The notes under the pieces were generated by a model. That model had not been told where the DNA came from. It ran no database searches and was given only the letters and a program-made list of their open reading frames with translations. Source: Pilimelia terevasa (GTDB lineage Bacteria > Actinomycetota > Actinomycetes > Mycobacteriales > Micromonosporaceae). Taken from it: a stretch of DNA of 64,000 nucleotides. Position 1 is the stretch's first letter. Every line of letters starts with the position of its first letter. The stretch covers positions 310,001 through 374,000 of the forward strand of contig NZ_BMQC01000002.1 of NCBI RefSeq assembly GCF_014647915.1, in the 5' to 3' direction. Shown piece by piece: positions 1 through 10,797 of the stretch. The position numbers and the translations under genes were made by a program.

Positions 1-1260
1 CCGGACGACCGCCTCGCGGCCGGCGGCCGCCACGCCGACCTGTACCCGGGTGCCCTCCGGCGTGTGGGTGCGGGCGTTGGCCAGCAGGTTCGCCAGGACC
101 TGGTGCAGCCGCTGCGGGTCCCCGGTGACGAGCACCGGGGAGCCGGGCAGGTCGAGCTGCCAGTCGTGCCGCGGGCCGGCGGCGTGCGCGTCGCTGACCG
201 TGTCGACCGCCAGCACGCACAGGTCGACCGGCTCCCGCACCAGCGGCCGGCCCGCGTCGAGGCGAGCCAGCAGCAGCAGGTCCTCGACCAGGCTCGTCAT
301 CCGCTGCGTCTCCGCGTCGACCCGGCGCAGCATGTGGTCGATCCGCTCCGGGACCGGCCCCGGCTCCCGGCGGGCCAGTTCGGCGTACCCGCGGATGGCG
401 GCCAGCGGCGTGCGCAGCTCGTGGCTGGCGTCGGCGACGAACCGGCGCACCCGCGTCTCGCTGGCGTGCCTGGCCCGCAGCGCCTCGTCCACGTGGTCGA
501 GCAGCCGGTTCAGGGCCGACCCGACCTGGCCGACCTCGGTGTGCGGGTCGGTGTCGCGCGCCGCGACCCGTTCGGCGAGTGTCACCTCGCCGCGCTCCAG
601 CTCCAGCTCCGTCACCCGGGCGGCCGTCGTGGCGACCCGGGCCAGGGGCCGCAGCGCCCGCCGGATCACGTACACGGCGACCAGGCCGGCGGTGAGCACG
701 GCGGCCAGCGAGAACGCCCCCGCGGCGACCGCCACGGCCAGCAGCGTCGCCTGGGTGTCGGCGAGGCTCAGGCCGGTGACCAGCACCTCGCCGCGCGGGG
801 TGCGCTGGGCGACCAGCCGGAAGTCCCCGCGGTCGCCCAGCTCGTAGGTGCGCGGCCGGCCGTCGGCGGGCAGGTCGCCCAGCAGCGCGCGCCCCGACTC
901 GCCGACATCGCGCACGTCGCCGTCGGCGTCGACCACCTGCGCCTCCTCGACCTTGCCGTCGATCAGGCGGGCGGTGAGGGTGCCGGCTCCCTGGCCGCGG
1001 GGGATGTTGAACGGCGGCCGCGGCCGGCCGGGGCGCGGCCCGCTGAGCGCGCCGCTGGCCCGGTTGGCGGCGTTCACGAGCTGGGTGTCGACGCGCGCGT
1101 ACAGGACGCGGTGCAGGATCGCCTCCGTCACCCCGGCGACGGACAGGCAGGCGAGCGCCAGCAGCGCGGTGACCAGTGCGACCAGTCGGGTGCGCAGCGA
1201 ACGCCCCCGCCATCGGCGGGGCTGGCGCGGGCCGGCCTCAGTCGGCGGGCCTGAGGACAT
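1..1260 (-). CDS. Sensor histidine kinase, HAMP-type, 3' end cut by the window edge
   Basis: Membrane kinase expected to phosphorylate the regulator encoded just upstream. From the ATG at 1260, 420 codons are visible. The N-terminus is Arg-rich, followed by a first membrane helix at about residues 24-45, an extracytoplasmic loop, a second helix at about 172-198 and a HAMP linker. The phosphoacceptor box FVADASHELRTPLAAIRGY has its His near residue 280. The start of the ATPase domain (NLLANARTHTPEGT, N box) is visible before the edge. The start overlaps the 3' end of the regulator by 23 nt, so the two are co-transcribed and translationally coupled. The G boxes are beyond the window. The signal sensed cannot be inferred. 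Confidence 0.93.
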   Translation of the reverse strand, partial: MSSGPPTEAGPRQPRRWRGRSLRTRLVALVTALLALACLSVAGVTEAILHRVLYARVDTQLVNAANRASGALSGPRPGRPRPPFNIPRGQGAGTLTARLIDGKVEEAQVVDADGDVRDVGESGRALLGDLPADGRPRTYELGDRGDFRLVAQRTPRGEVLVTGLSLADTQATLLAVAVAAGAFSLAAVLTAGLVAVYVIRRALRPLARVATTAARVTELELERGEVTLAERVAARDTDPHTEVGQVGSALNRLLDHVDEALRARHASETRVRRFVADASHELRTPLAAIRGYAELARREPGPVPERIDHMLRRVDAETQRMTSLVEDLLLLARLDAGRPLVREPVDLCVLAVDTVSDAHAAGPRHDWQLDLPGSPVLVTGDPQRLHQVLANLLANARTHTPEGTRVQVGVAAAGREAVVR

Positions 1261-1968
1261 AGCCAGCCCCGCGCATCGTGTGGATCATCGGCGGCCGGCC
1301 GGCGTCGATCTTCTTGCGCAGGTAAGAGATGTACAGCTCGACCACGTTGGCCTGCCCGCCGAAGTCGTAGTTCCAGACCCGGTCCAGGATCTGCGCCTTG
1401 CTCAGCACCCGGCGCGGGTTGCGCATGAGGTACCGCAGCAGCTCGAACTCCGTGGCGGTCAGCGAGACCGGCACGCCGCCGCGGCGCACCTCCCGGCTGT
1501 CCTCGTCCAGGGTGAGGTCGCCGACCGTCAGCGGCAGGTCGGCGGGCGCCGCCGCGCGGCCGGCCCGGCGGATCAGGCCGCGCAGGCGGGCCACCACCTC
1601 CTCCAGGCTGAACGGCTTGGTCACGTAGTCGTCGCCGCCGGCCGTGATCCCGGCGATCCGGTCCTCGACGGAGTCCCTGGCGGTGAGGAACAGCACCGGC
1701 AGGTCGGGGTGCTCCCCGCGGAGCCGGCGCAGGACCTCCAGCCCGTCCATGTCGGGCAGCATGATGTCCAGGACGACGGCGTCCGGGCGGAACCGGCGTC
1801 CGGCGCGCACGGCGGCGGCGCCGTCCGCGGCCGTCTCCGCGTCCCAGCCCTCGTACCGCACGGCCATCGAGAGCAGCTCGGCGAGGGTGGGTTCGTCGTC
1901 GACGACGAGGACGCGCACCGGCGTGCCGTCCGGCCGGGACAGCGGTGGGCGGGCTGCGGGAGTCGTCA
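1238..1968 (-). CDS. OmpR/PhoB-family response regulator (PhoP/TcrX-like)
   Basis: DNA-binding response regulator paired with the overlapping kinase. The receiver domain carries the acidic pair in VLVVDDEP (about 24-25), the phosphoacceptor Asp in VVLDIMLPDMDG (about residue 68), and the conserved Thr/Lys region FLTARDS...GGDDYVTKPFSLEE. A winged-helix effector domain follows, with SLTATEFELLRYLM and VVELYISYLRKKID. The GGDDYVTKPFSLEEVVARL stretch resembles mycobacterial PhoP and TcrX regulators. The GTG at 1968 is preferred because homologues start close to it. An ATG at 2005 would add about 12 residues. Neither has a clear ribosome-binding site. A much longer open frame continuing upstream is antisense to other genes and is not coding. 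Confidence 0.93.
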
Positions 1969-2019
1969 CGGTGGTGATCCGATCTGCGTCGGTCGGTGCC
2001 CCCATGCTATTGACCCCGG

Positions 2020-2051
2020 CGGTGCGGCGCGGCGGTTGCCACGCCGCACCG
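2020..2051 (-). terminator. Hairpin between the Gly-rich membrane protein gene and the response regulator
   Basis: Perfect 10-bp inverted repeat CGGTGCGGCG / CGCCGCACCG with a 12-nt loop and no T tract. It lies downstream of the stop at 2094 and just upstream of the regulator start. It may terminate or attenuate read-through into the two-component operon. Confidence 0.5.
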
Positions 2052-2093
2052 CGGGATCGGCGCAGGCGGCAGCGGGCGCGGTACGGCCACTGG

Positions 2094-2648
2094 TCAGCGG
2101 GCCGCGGCCGAGGGGGCCGGCTGGCTCGGCGCCGCCGAGGGCCGGCCCGGCGGGAGGGCCGACGGCTGGCCGCCGCCCGGCCCGGGAGCCCCCTGCTGGT
2201 TGGTCCCGCCCTGCTGCCCGGGCGCGCCCTGCTGGCCCATGCCGCCCTGCTGGCCCATGCCGCCCTGCTGGGCGGGGCCGCCGTGCTGTCCGCTTCCGCC
2301 GCGGCCGGCCACCCCACCGCCGCCGGGCCGGCCCCAGCCGCGGCCGCCCGGTCCTTCGTGCCGGCTGATTCCCGGGCCGCCGTCGCGCCCGCCGTGGCCG
2401 AAGGCAAACCCCGCGGCGAGGCCCGCGCCGCCGCACAGCACGGCGGCGACGAGCAGGCCGGCGAGGAAGCTGAGCACGACCGGCCGGTTCGGGCGCCAGC
2501 CCGGGCGGGCGGGCCCGGCGGCCGGGACCGCGGCCGGAGCCGGGCCGGCGACGTCCCGGCCGGCAACCGGCCGCTCCGGGGCGGCCGCCGGCTCCGGGGC
2601 GGGGGAGGACACGGGCCCGGGGTGGGCCGGGGTCTGGTCGGTGGGCAT
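2094..2648 (-). CDS. Small membrane protein with Gly/Gln-rich repeat tail
   Basis: Function unknown. The 184-residue protein has a Pro/Ala-rich cytoplasmic N-terminus, one strong hydrophobic segment (VVLSFLAGLLVAAVLCGGAG, about residues 57-76) and a low-complexity tail. The tail contains repeated QQGG, GMGQ and NQQG units, probably disordered and outside the membrane. The ATG at 2648 is chosen because GAGGAGAT lies 5-6 nt upstream; the frame remains open further 5'. It lies upstream of the two-component pair on the same strand, separated by a hairpin, so it may belong to the same regulon. Similar Gly-rich single-pass proteins next to PhoP-like pairs are seen in actinomycetes, but no activity can be assigned. 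Confidence 0.75.
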   Translation of the reverse strand: MPTDQTPAHPGPVSSPAPEPAAAPERPVAGRDVAGPAPAAVPAAGPARPGWRPNRPVVLSFLAGLLVAAVLCGGAGLAAGFAFGHGGRDGGPGISRHEGPGGRGWGRPGGGGVAGRGGSGQHGGPAQQGGMGQQGGMGQQGAPGQQGGTNQQGAPGPGGGQPSALPPGRPSAAPSQPAPSAAAR

Positions 2649-3016
2649 CGGGATCTCCTCAGTCGTTGGGCGTACCACCGACTGTGCGGGCCGCGCCCGG
2701 CAGCGCCCTGTCCCGACCCTGTGCGTGCCCTGTGAACGTCCCGGGGCCGGGTGCCTGCCCCGCGCACGCCCCGGCCCCGGGAGTCCGTCGGCGGGCCTGC
2801 CCGCGGTACCCCGGCACCGCCGGATCCCGGGGCGAACCGGTATACCACGGGCGTCTCGCTGGCGCGCCGGGCAAAGTATTTACGAGAGTCGATGGTGCTG
2901 TCGAGAGTGGCGGGCGTCCCGTTCGTCCCGGGTCCGGTGTGGACGCGGCGGGACGGACGGGCGGCGGTGGATCTGCTTAGATTTGCCGGACACCGTGTCG
3001 ATCCTGGGGAGGATCC
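2649..3016. other. Divergent intergenic region, membrane protein / subtilase
   Basis: 368 bases without a convincing gene. It holds the 5' regions of two divergent genes. The left side has the Shine-Dalgarno sequence of the membrane protein. The part near 2836-2885 is less GC-rich, with the 8-bp palindrome GGTATACC and an AAAGTATTTACG stretch that could serve as a promoter. GGGGAGGA sits 4-5 nt before the subtilase GTG. Short open frames here overlap each other on both strands and lack homology that I recognise. Confidence 0.5.
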
Positions 3017-6000
3017 GTGCACTCTGGTTCCCGATTGACCGCCGCGTCGCTCGTGGCGGCACTGCTGAGTGCGGCGCTGGCGGCGCCGGCCGGTGCCGCG
3101 CCGCCGCCGCGGGCCCCGGTGCCTGTCCGCGCGTCGGGGGCGGACACCGCGGTCACCCTGGTCACCGGCGACCGCGTGGCGGTCGCCGCCGACGGCCGCG
3201 CCCGGGTCCGGCCCGGTCCGGGCCGCGCCGGCATCGCGTTCTTCACCCACCGCAGCGCCACCGGCACCGTGGTGGTGCCGCGCGACGCGGTACCGCTGCT
3301 GGCCGCCGGCCGGCTCGACCCGCGGCTGTTCGACGTCACCGCGCTGGGCGCGGCCAACCGGGCGCGGCGCGGCGACGCCGTCCGGCTGGTCCTGACCCCG
3401 GCCCGCGGCGGGGCGCTCGCCCCGCGCGCCGTGCCCCGCGCCGCCGGCCGGACGGTGACCCCCCTGTCGGCGATCGGCGGGCTCGCCGTGCGGACCGACG
3501 CCGCCCGGGCCGCCGCGCTGTGGCGCGACCTGACCGGCGCCCGCCCCGGCCGGACCCTGGCCGGCGGGGTGGACCGGGTCTGGTTCGACGGCCAGCGCCG
3601 GATCTCGCTCGACCGCAGCGTCCCGCAGACCGGCGCCCCGGCGGCGTGGCAGGCCGGGTACGAGGGGGCGGGCGTGAAGGTCGCCGTCCTCGACACCGGG
3701 GTCGACACGACCCACCCGGACCTGGCCGGCCGGGTCGTCGCCGCCCGCGGCTTCGGGGACGCGGGCGACCCCGCGGAGGACCACGTGGGCCACGGCACGC
3801 ACGTGGCCGCCACGGTCGGCGGCAGCGGCGCCGCCGCCGGCGGCACCCGCCGGGGGATGGCCCCGCGGGCCGGGCTGCTCAACGGCAAGGTGTGCTCCTC
3901 CGAGCAGTGCGACGAGAGCGCCATCCTGGAGGGGATGGCGTGGGCCGTCGCCGAGGGCGCCCGCGTCGTGAACATCAGCATCGGCGCCACCGACGCCCCC
4001 GGGATCGACCCGCTGGAGCAGGCCGTCGAGGATCTCAGCGCCCGCCACGGCACCCTGTTCGTCGTGTCCGCGGGCAACGACGGCGAGGCCCGCACCGTGA
4101 ACTCGCCGGCCACGGCCGACAGCGCGCTCGCCGTGGCCGCGGTGGACCGCGCGGGCGTCGTGACCGACTTCTCCTCCCGCGGCCTGCGCGACGACGGCGC
4201 GGTGAAGCCCGAGATCGCCGCGCCCGGCCTGGAGATCACGGCCGCCCGCAGCTCCCTGAGCCCGGACGGCGAGGGACCGTACCTGACCCTGTCCGGGACC
4301 TCGATGGCCTCGCCGCACGTCGCGGGCGCCGCCGCGCTGCTGGCCGGGCAGCACCCGGACTGGACCGGCGCGCAGCTCAAGGCCGCGCTCGTCGGCTACG
4401 CCGCGCCCGGTACCCGGGACCCGGTCGCCGCCCAGGGCGCCGGGCAGGTCGACGTCGCCGCCGCCACCGGCGCCGCGGTCCTGGCGACCACGGCGACGGT
4501 CAACTTCCCGGCGCAGGCGTGGCCGCACGGCGACGACCGGCCCGTCACCCGCGCCCTCACGTACCACAACGGCACGGCCGCGCCGGTCACGCTCGCGCTG
4601 CGCTGGGAGATGACCGGCCCGGACGGGCGCGCGGCGCCCAGGGGCATGTTCACCACTGCCGGCGGCGCGGTGACCGTGCCGGCGGGGGCGACCGCGGCGG
4701 TCCCGCTGACCGCCGACACCGCCGTCGCCGGACCCGACGGCGACTACGCCGGGGTGGTCACGGCGACGGCACCGGGGCTGCGGCTGCGCACGCCGGTCGG
4801 CATCCTGCGGGACGTCGAGCGGTACGCGGTGCGGCTGGAGGCCCGCGACCGGGCCGGCGCACCGGCGTACGGCGTCGCCGCGCTCACCGACAAGGCCGGC
4901 GAGACCGTCGTGGCCTACTCCAGCCCCGGCGACCGAGGGCCACACGTGCAGCTCCCCCGCGGGCAGTACGCCGTCACGGCCACCAGCGGCGGGGACCAGG
5001 AGCAGCGCGACGCCGCCTGGTTCGTGCACCCGAGCCTCGACCCCGCCCGGACCCCGGTGCTGCACCTGGACGCCCGCGCCGCGGCGCCGGTGCAGGTCAC
5101 CGTGCCCCGCCCCGAGGCCGAGGAGCTGGGCGTCGTCATGGCGCCGACCTTCACCGACCGGCCGGAGCAGGTGTACGCCGAGCTGACCCACCCGACCGCC
5201 GAGCTGGGCGGCCCGGCGTACGCGGCCCAGCTCGGCCCGAAGATCCGGTACCCGTTCCTGCGCACCCTCGTGCACACGGTCAGGAGCACGCCCGAGAACA
5301 CGGAGCGGCCGTTCGGCTACCAGCTCGCCTGGGGCGTCCGGGACAGCTTCCCGACCGGCTTCCGGCGGACCGTGCGGGAGGCGGACCTGGCGACGGTGAC
5401 CAGCGACGTCGCCCACACCGGCCCGGCGGGCGGGTACCAGTCCACCCAGGTCGCCTGGGGCCCGATCGAGGTGGCGGCCGGCTACGCCCGGCGGCGTCCC
5501 CGCCCGGTGGTCGAGACCGTGTACCACCTCAGCGGGCAGCCGGACCTGACCTGGCAGTCCGTCGTCGTCGACGGCTGGGCGCCCGACGAGCCGCAGTCCC
5601 TCACCGAGGGCGCGCCGACCCGGTACGAGGCCGGGCGCGCCTACGGCGAGCAGTGGGGGCGGGGGGTGTACGGGCCGGCCGTGACCGGCGAGTTCGGGCC
5701 CGTCCAGGTCCAGGACGGGTCGATGCTGGTCATGCCGTACCTGTTCTTCGACGGCGCCGGCCGGTCCGCCTACAGCACCCACTACGGCACCACGGCGGTG
5801 CGCCGCGACGGCGTGCTGCTCGGGGAGGCCGACGACACCTTCGCCGAGGTCCCGGTGCCGGCCGGCCCGGCGCGGTACCAGGTCGACGTGACGGCCCACC
5901 GGCCCGACTTCGAGGTGAGCACCGAGGAGCGGGTCCGCTGGACCTTCGCGCTCACCCCCGGCACCGGCCCCGACGCCAGGGTCGCGGGCCCGGCGTCGGC

Positions 6001-6301
6001 GGTGCGGTTCAGCCCGCCGCTGGACGCCCGCAACGCGACGCCGGCCGGGCGGACGATCGACGTGCCGGTCGTGGTGACCCACCAGGCGCCCGAGTCGCGG
6101 GTGCAGGCGGTGGCCGCGCAGATCTCGTACGACGACGGGGCGACGTGGACGGACCTGCGCCTGACCGGCAGCGGCGGCCGGTACGCCTACACGACCGCGA
6201 ACCCGGCCGCGGCGGGCTTCGCGTCGCTGCGGGCGACGGTCACCGACCGGGCGGGCAACACCACCGAGCAGACGATCCTGCGCGCGTACCGGATCGGCTG
6301 A
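3017..6301 (+). CDS. Secreted subtilisin-like serine protease (S8 family), multidomain
   Basis: Predicted extracellular endopeptidase of 1094 residues. A Sec signal peptide occupies about residues 1-28 (hydrophobic core LVAALLSAALAAPAGA). A propeptide-like region follows to about 205. The catalytic domain spans about 215-490 with Asp226 in VAVLDTGVD, His259 in GHGTHVAAT, the oxyanion Asn354 in VSAGND and Ser429 in GTSMASPHVAG, so the triad is complete. Roughly 600 C-terminal residues are beta-rich, probably Fn3/PKD-like modules ending in an Ig-like repair or adhesion domain. GTG at 3017 follows a GGGGAGGA site. It stands alone and is closed by a perfect palindromic terminator. Substrate unknown. 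Confidence 0.95.
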   Translation: MHSGSRLTAASLVAALLSAALAAPAGAAPPPRAPVPVRASGADTAVTLVTGDRVAVAADGRARVRPGPGRAGIAFFTHRSATGTVVVPRDAVPLLAAGRLDPRLFDVTALGAANRARRGDAVRLVLTPARGGALAPRAVPRAAGRTVTPLSAIGGLAVRTDAARAAALWRDLTGARPGRTLAGGVDRVWFDGQRRISLDRSVPQTGAPAAWQAGYEGAGVKVAVLDTGVDTTHPDLAGRVVAARGFGDAGDPAEDHVGHGTHVAATVGGSGAAAGGTRRGMAPRAGLLNGKVCSSEQCDESAILEGMAWAVAEGARVVNISIGATDAPGIDPLEQAVEDLSARHGTLFVVSAGNDGEARTVNSPATADSALAVAAVDRAGVVTDFSSRGLRDDGAVKPEIAAPGLEITAARSSLSPDGEGPYLTLSGTSMASPHVAGAAALLAGQHPDWTGAQLKAALVGYAAPGTRDPVAAQGAGQVDVAAATGAAVLATTATVNFPAQAWPHGDDRPVTRALTYHNGTAAPVTLALRWEMTGPDGRAAPRGMFTTAGGAVTVPAGATAAVPLTADTAVAGPDGDYAGVVTATAPGLRLRTPVGILRDVERYAVRLEARDRAGAPAYGVAALTDKAGETVVAYSSPGDRGPHVQLPRGQYAVTATSGGDQEQRDAAWFVHPSLDPARTPVLHLDARAAAPVQVTVPRPEAEELGVVMAPTFTDRPEQVYAELTHPTAELGGPAYAAQLGPKIRYPFLRTLVHTVRSTPENTERPFGYQLAWGVRDSFPTGFRRTVREADLATVTSDVAHTGPAGGYQSTQVAWGPIEVAAGYARRRPRPVVETVYHLSGQPDLTWQSVVVDGWAPDEPQSLTEGAPTRYEAGRAYGEQWGRGVYGPAVTGEFGPVQVQDGSMLVMPYLFFDGAGRSAYSTHYGTTAVRRDGVLLGEADDTFAEVPVPAGPARYQVDVTAHRPDFEVSTEERVRWTFALTPGTGPDARVAGPASAVRFSPPLDARNATPAGRTIDVPVVVTHQAPESRVQAVAAQISYDDGATWTDLRLTGSGGRYAYTTANPAAAGFASLRATVTDRAGNTTEQTILRAYRIG

Positions 6302-6308
6302 CGCCGGC

Positions 6309-6340
6309 CGCGGGGCGGGTGCCGCGGCACCCGCCCCGCG
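6309..6340 (+). terminator. Perfect 32-nt palindrome after the subtilase
   Basis: Fifteen-bp arms ending in a self-complementary GC centre, starting 8 nt after the subtilase stop. There is no T tract, as is common in very GC-rich actinomycetes. It separates the subtilase from the leaderless VOC gene that follows. Confidence 0.75.
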
Positions 6341-6357
6341 CTGTCGGTGGTCGGCGC

Positions 6358-6363
6358 TAGGGT
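6358..6363 (+). promoter_or_regulatory. -10 box TAGGGT of a leaderless promoter
   Basis: TAGGGT ends 7 nt before the ATG at 6371, the spacing at which transcription would start at or next to the start codon. No ribosome-binding site is present. Confidence 0.55.
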
Positions 6364-6370
6364 CCTGGGC

Positions 6371-6760
6371 ATGATCGATCACTTCGGGATCCAGGTCGCC
6401 GACGTCGAGTCCTCGCTGCGGTTCTACCTGCGGATGTTCGCGGCGTGCGGCGTCCGCGAGGCGATCCGCATCCCGCTGCCCGCGCAGTGCGTGGTGGGGC
6501 TGTCCGGCCCCGCCGGCCAGCCCCAGTTCTGGCTCAGCCCGGCCGGCGGCGCCGAGACCCGCGAGCTGCACGTGGCGTTCCAGGCGCCCGACCGGGCGGC
6601 GGTCGACGCCGTCCACGCCGCCGCGGTCGGGGCCGGGGCGCAGGTGCTGCACGCGCCCCGGGAGTGGCCGGAGTACCACCCCGGCTACTACGGGGTGTTC
6701 CTGCGCGACCCCGACGGCCACAACGTCGAGGCCGTCCACCACGGCGGCGCCGCGGCCTGA
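6371..6760 (+). CDS. VOC-superfamily (glyoxalase/bleomycin-resistance fold) protein
   Basis: A 129-residue metal-dependent-type VOC protein with the two beta-alpha-beta-beta-beta modules of the family. MIDHFGIQVADVESSLRFY carries the first-strand His, ELHVAFQAPDR the start of the second module, and GVFLRDPDGHNVEAVHH the C-terminal Glu typical of metal-binding members. The ATG at 6371 is chosen over an upstream in-frame GTG because it follows a TAGGGT -10 box by 7 nt and matches family N-termini. It may act as a lactoylglutathione lyase-like enzyme, a dioxygenase or a drug-binding protein; the sequence does not decide. It stands alone between a terminator and a convergent ATPase gene. Confidence 0.88.
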   Translation: MIDHFGIQVADVESSLRFYLRMFAACGVREAIRIPLPAQCVVGLSGPAGQPQFWLSPAGGAETRELHVAFQAPDRAAVDAVHAAAVGAGAQVLHAPREWPEYHPGYYGVFLRDPDGHNVEAVHHGGAAA

Positions 6761-6835
6761 GGGCGCCACCGACGTGCGACCGGCGCACCGCCCGCGGGCG
6801 GGGCGCGTCGGTCCCCGCCCGGCCGGGCCGGGGCG

Positions 6836-9244
<2,409 letters not shown>

Positions 9245-9606
9245 CGTGTCTCCGTCCGTGGGGGCGGGGCCGCCCGCTCCGGCGTCGCCCCCGCGCTGTC
9301 CGACCAGGTGCCACGCTAGCCCCGGCGCCGGGGTCCGCGCTTCTCGATTCCTGATCGCCGCGCCGACGGTCAGCCGGGGTGGACCTCGCCGCCGACGGGG
9401 CGGGACGTGGACGCCGGCACGGCGCCCTTGGCGTGGCGTGCGGGAGCAGGCGGCAGGCCGTGTGGGCGGTTGCGGCCGGGGCGTCCCGATCGGCGGTGCG
9501 GCGGGCGGGCCGAGGTGTCGGCGCGCGCCGACTGGGAACACTGGGATGAGCAGTTCCGCCTGACCTCCCGCGCGCCGCCGCGTCCTCCAGAGTCGAGGTG
9601 TCGATC
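9245..9606. other. Divergent intergenic region, UvrA-like / Rv2629-like genes
   Basis: 362 bases without a supported gene. It contains the start signals of both neighbours. A 16-nt perfect palindrome (GTCGGCGC/GCGCCGAC) lies at 9517-9532, about 75 nt before the Rv2629-like start, and could be an operator. The short direct repeat ACTGGGA occurs twice just after it. Confidence 0.4.
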
Positions 9607-10728
9607 ATGCAGCTCTCCTTCCTCCGCCCCCTCTACGCCCGCCCCGGTCCCTGGGCGTCGGTGTACCTCGACCTGACCAGCGCCCCGTCGAGCCTCGGCG
9701 CCGACCGCGACCTGCGCTGGCGCGAGGCCGCCGCGGCGCTGCTGGAGGCCGGCGCCGATCCCGGGGCGATCACGGCCGTGGCCGACGCGGTGGCGGCGCA
9801 CCGCGCCTCCCCAGAGCGGCGCGGCCTGGCGCTGTTCGCGGTCGACGGCGAGATCGCCTGGTCGGAGACGATGGCGACGCCGCCCCCGGCGACGGTCGCC
9901 ACGTGGGCGCCGCTGCCCGACGTCCTGCCCCTGCTGCGCCAGCGGGGTGAGGAGGTCGCCTGGGTGCGGATCGTCGCCGACCGCACCGGCGCCGCCCTGG
10001 ACGCGGGGTCGGTCGGCGGCGTGACCCGGCACACCGAGGTCACCGGAGGCGAGCAGTTCCCGATCCGCAAGGTCAAGCCGGGCGGCTGGTCGTCGCCGCG
10101 GTACCAGCGGGCGGCCGAGGTGACCTGGCACCGCAACGCGGGCGACGTGGCCGCGGCGGCGGCCGACCTGGCGCAGGCGGTCGGCGCCGAGGTGATGGTC
10201 GTGGGCGGGGACGTCCGGGCCGTCCAGCAGCTCGTCGAGCAACTGCCCGCCCGGTGGCAGGCGCGGGTGGTCCGCACCGAGGCCGGCTCGCGCGCGCCCG
10301 GCGCCGACCGGGCCGCCCTGGACGACGTGACCGCGCAGGCCATCGCGGAGGTGGCCGCCCGGCACACCCGCGCGGCGTGCGATGCCTTCGGCCACCAGCA
10401 CGGCGCCGCCGGTACGGCCGACACCGGCCTGGCCGCCGCCATCGCGGCGCTGCGCCGCGGCCAGGTCGACACGCTGCTGCTGGCCGGCGACTCCGCGAAC
10501 GGCACCCCGCTGTGGATCGGCCCGGCGCCGACCCAGCTCGCGGCGACCCGGGCCGAGATCGCGCAGCTCGGCGGGGAGGCGCCGCAGCAGGCCCGCGCCG
10601 ACGCGGCGATCATGCGCGCCCTGGCCTGTACCGATGCGGAGCTGGTGCTGATCGGGCCGGACGACGTGACCCCGGACGGCGACATCGGCGTCCTGCTGCG
10701 GTACGCCGACCTGGCCTCCACACGCTGA
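9607..10728 (+). CDS. Rv2629/baeRF-type eRF1-like protein
   Basis: A 373-residue protein of the actinobacterial Rv2629 family, which is related to archaeal/eukaryal release factor eRF1 and to the peptidyl-tRNA hydrolase Vms1. The central domain has VKPGGWSSPRYQR (about residues 157-168), in the place of the GGQ loop of eRF1 and Vms1 but with Trp replacing Gln. The C-terminal third has the L7Ae-like fold signature (VDTLLLAGDS, followed by DAELVLIGPDDV). Known Rv2629 is hypoxia/DosR-associated; a role in ribosome rescue or tRNA binding is inferred from the fold. ATG 9607 is preferred because GAGG lies 9 nt upstream; a GTG at 9598 is the alternative. It ends at a terminator shared with the convergent CNNM genes. 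Confidence 0.85.
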   Translation: MQLSFLRPLYARPGPWASVYLDLTSAPSSLGADRDLRWREAAAALLEAGADPGAITAVADAVAAHRASPERRGLALFAVDGEIAWSETMATPPPATVATWAPLPDVLPLLRQRGEEVAWVRIVADRTGAALDAGSVGGVTRHTEVTGGEQFPIRKVKPGGWSSPRYQRAAEVTWHRNAGDVAAAAADLAQAVGAEVMVVGGDVRAVQQLVEQLPARWQARVVRTEAGSRAPGADRAALDDVTAQAIAEVAARHTRAACDAFGHQHGAAGTADTGLAAAIAALRRGQVDTLLLAGDSANGTPLWIGPAPTQLAATRAEIAQLGGEAPQQARADAAIMRALACTDAELVLIGPDDVTPDGDIGVLLRYADLASTR

Positions 10729-10765
10729 AGCGACCCGGCCTCCGCGCGCCGGGGAGCGCCGTCGC

Positions 10766-10797
10766 GAGGGCGCCGCGGAGCATCCGCGGGCGCCCTC
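10766..10797. terminator. Bidirectional terminator between Rv2629-like and CNNM genes
   Basis: Inverted repeat with 14-15 bp arms and one bulged G, closed by a 3-nt loop (GCA), between convergent stop codons. The right arm touches the stop of the minus-strand gene. It can serve both strands. Confidence 0.75.

Noticed and set aside
2200-6360. A 1386-codon plus-strand frame rich in Pro/Arg/Gly
   Set aside because: It is a frame shadow of the subtilase and of the minus-strand Gly-rich gene; no domain, and it cuts across both.
1238-6769. A single 1843-codon open frame on the minus strand
   Set aside because: Only the first about 240 codons at its 3' end are the response regulator. The rest is antisense to the subtilase and VOC genes, an artefact of GC-rich DNA with few stops.
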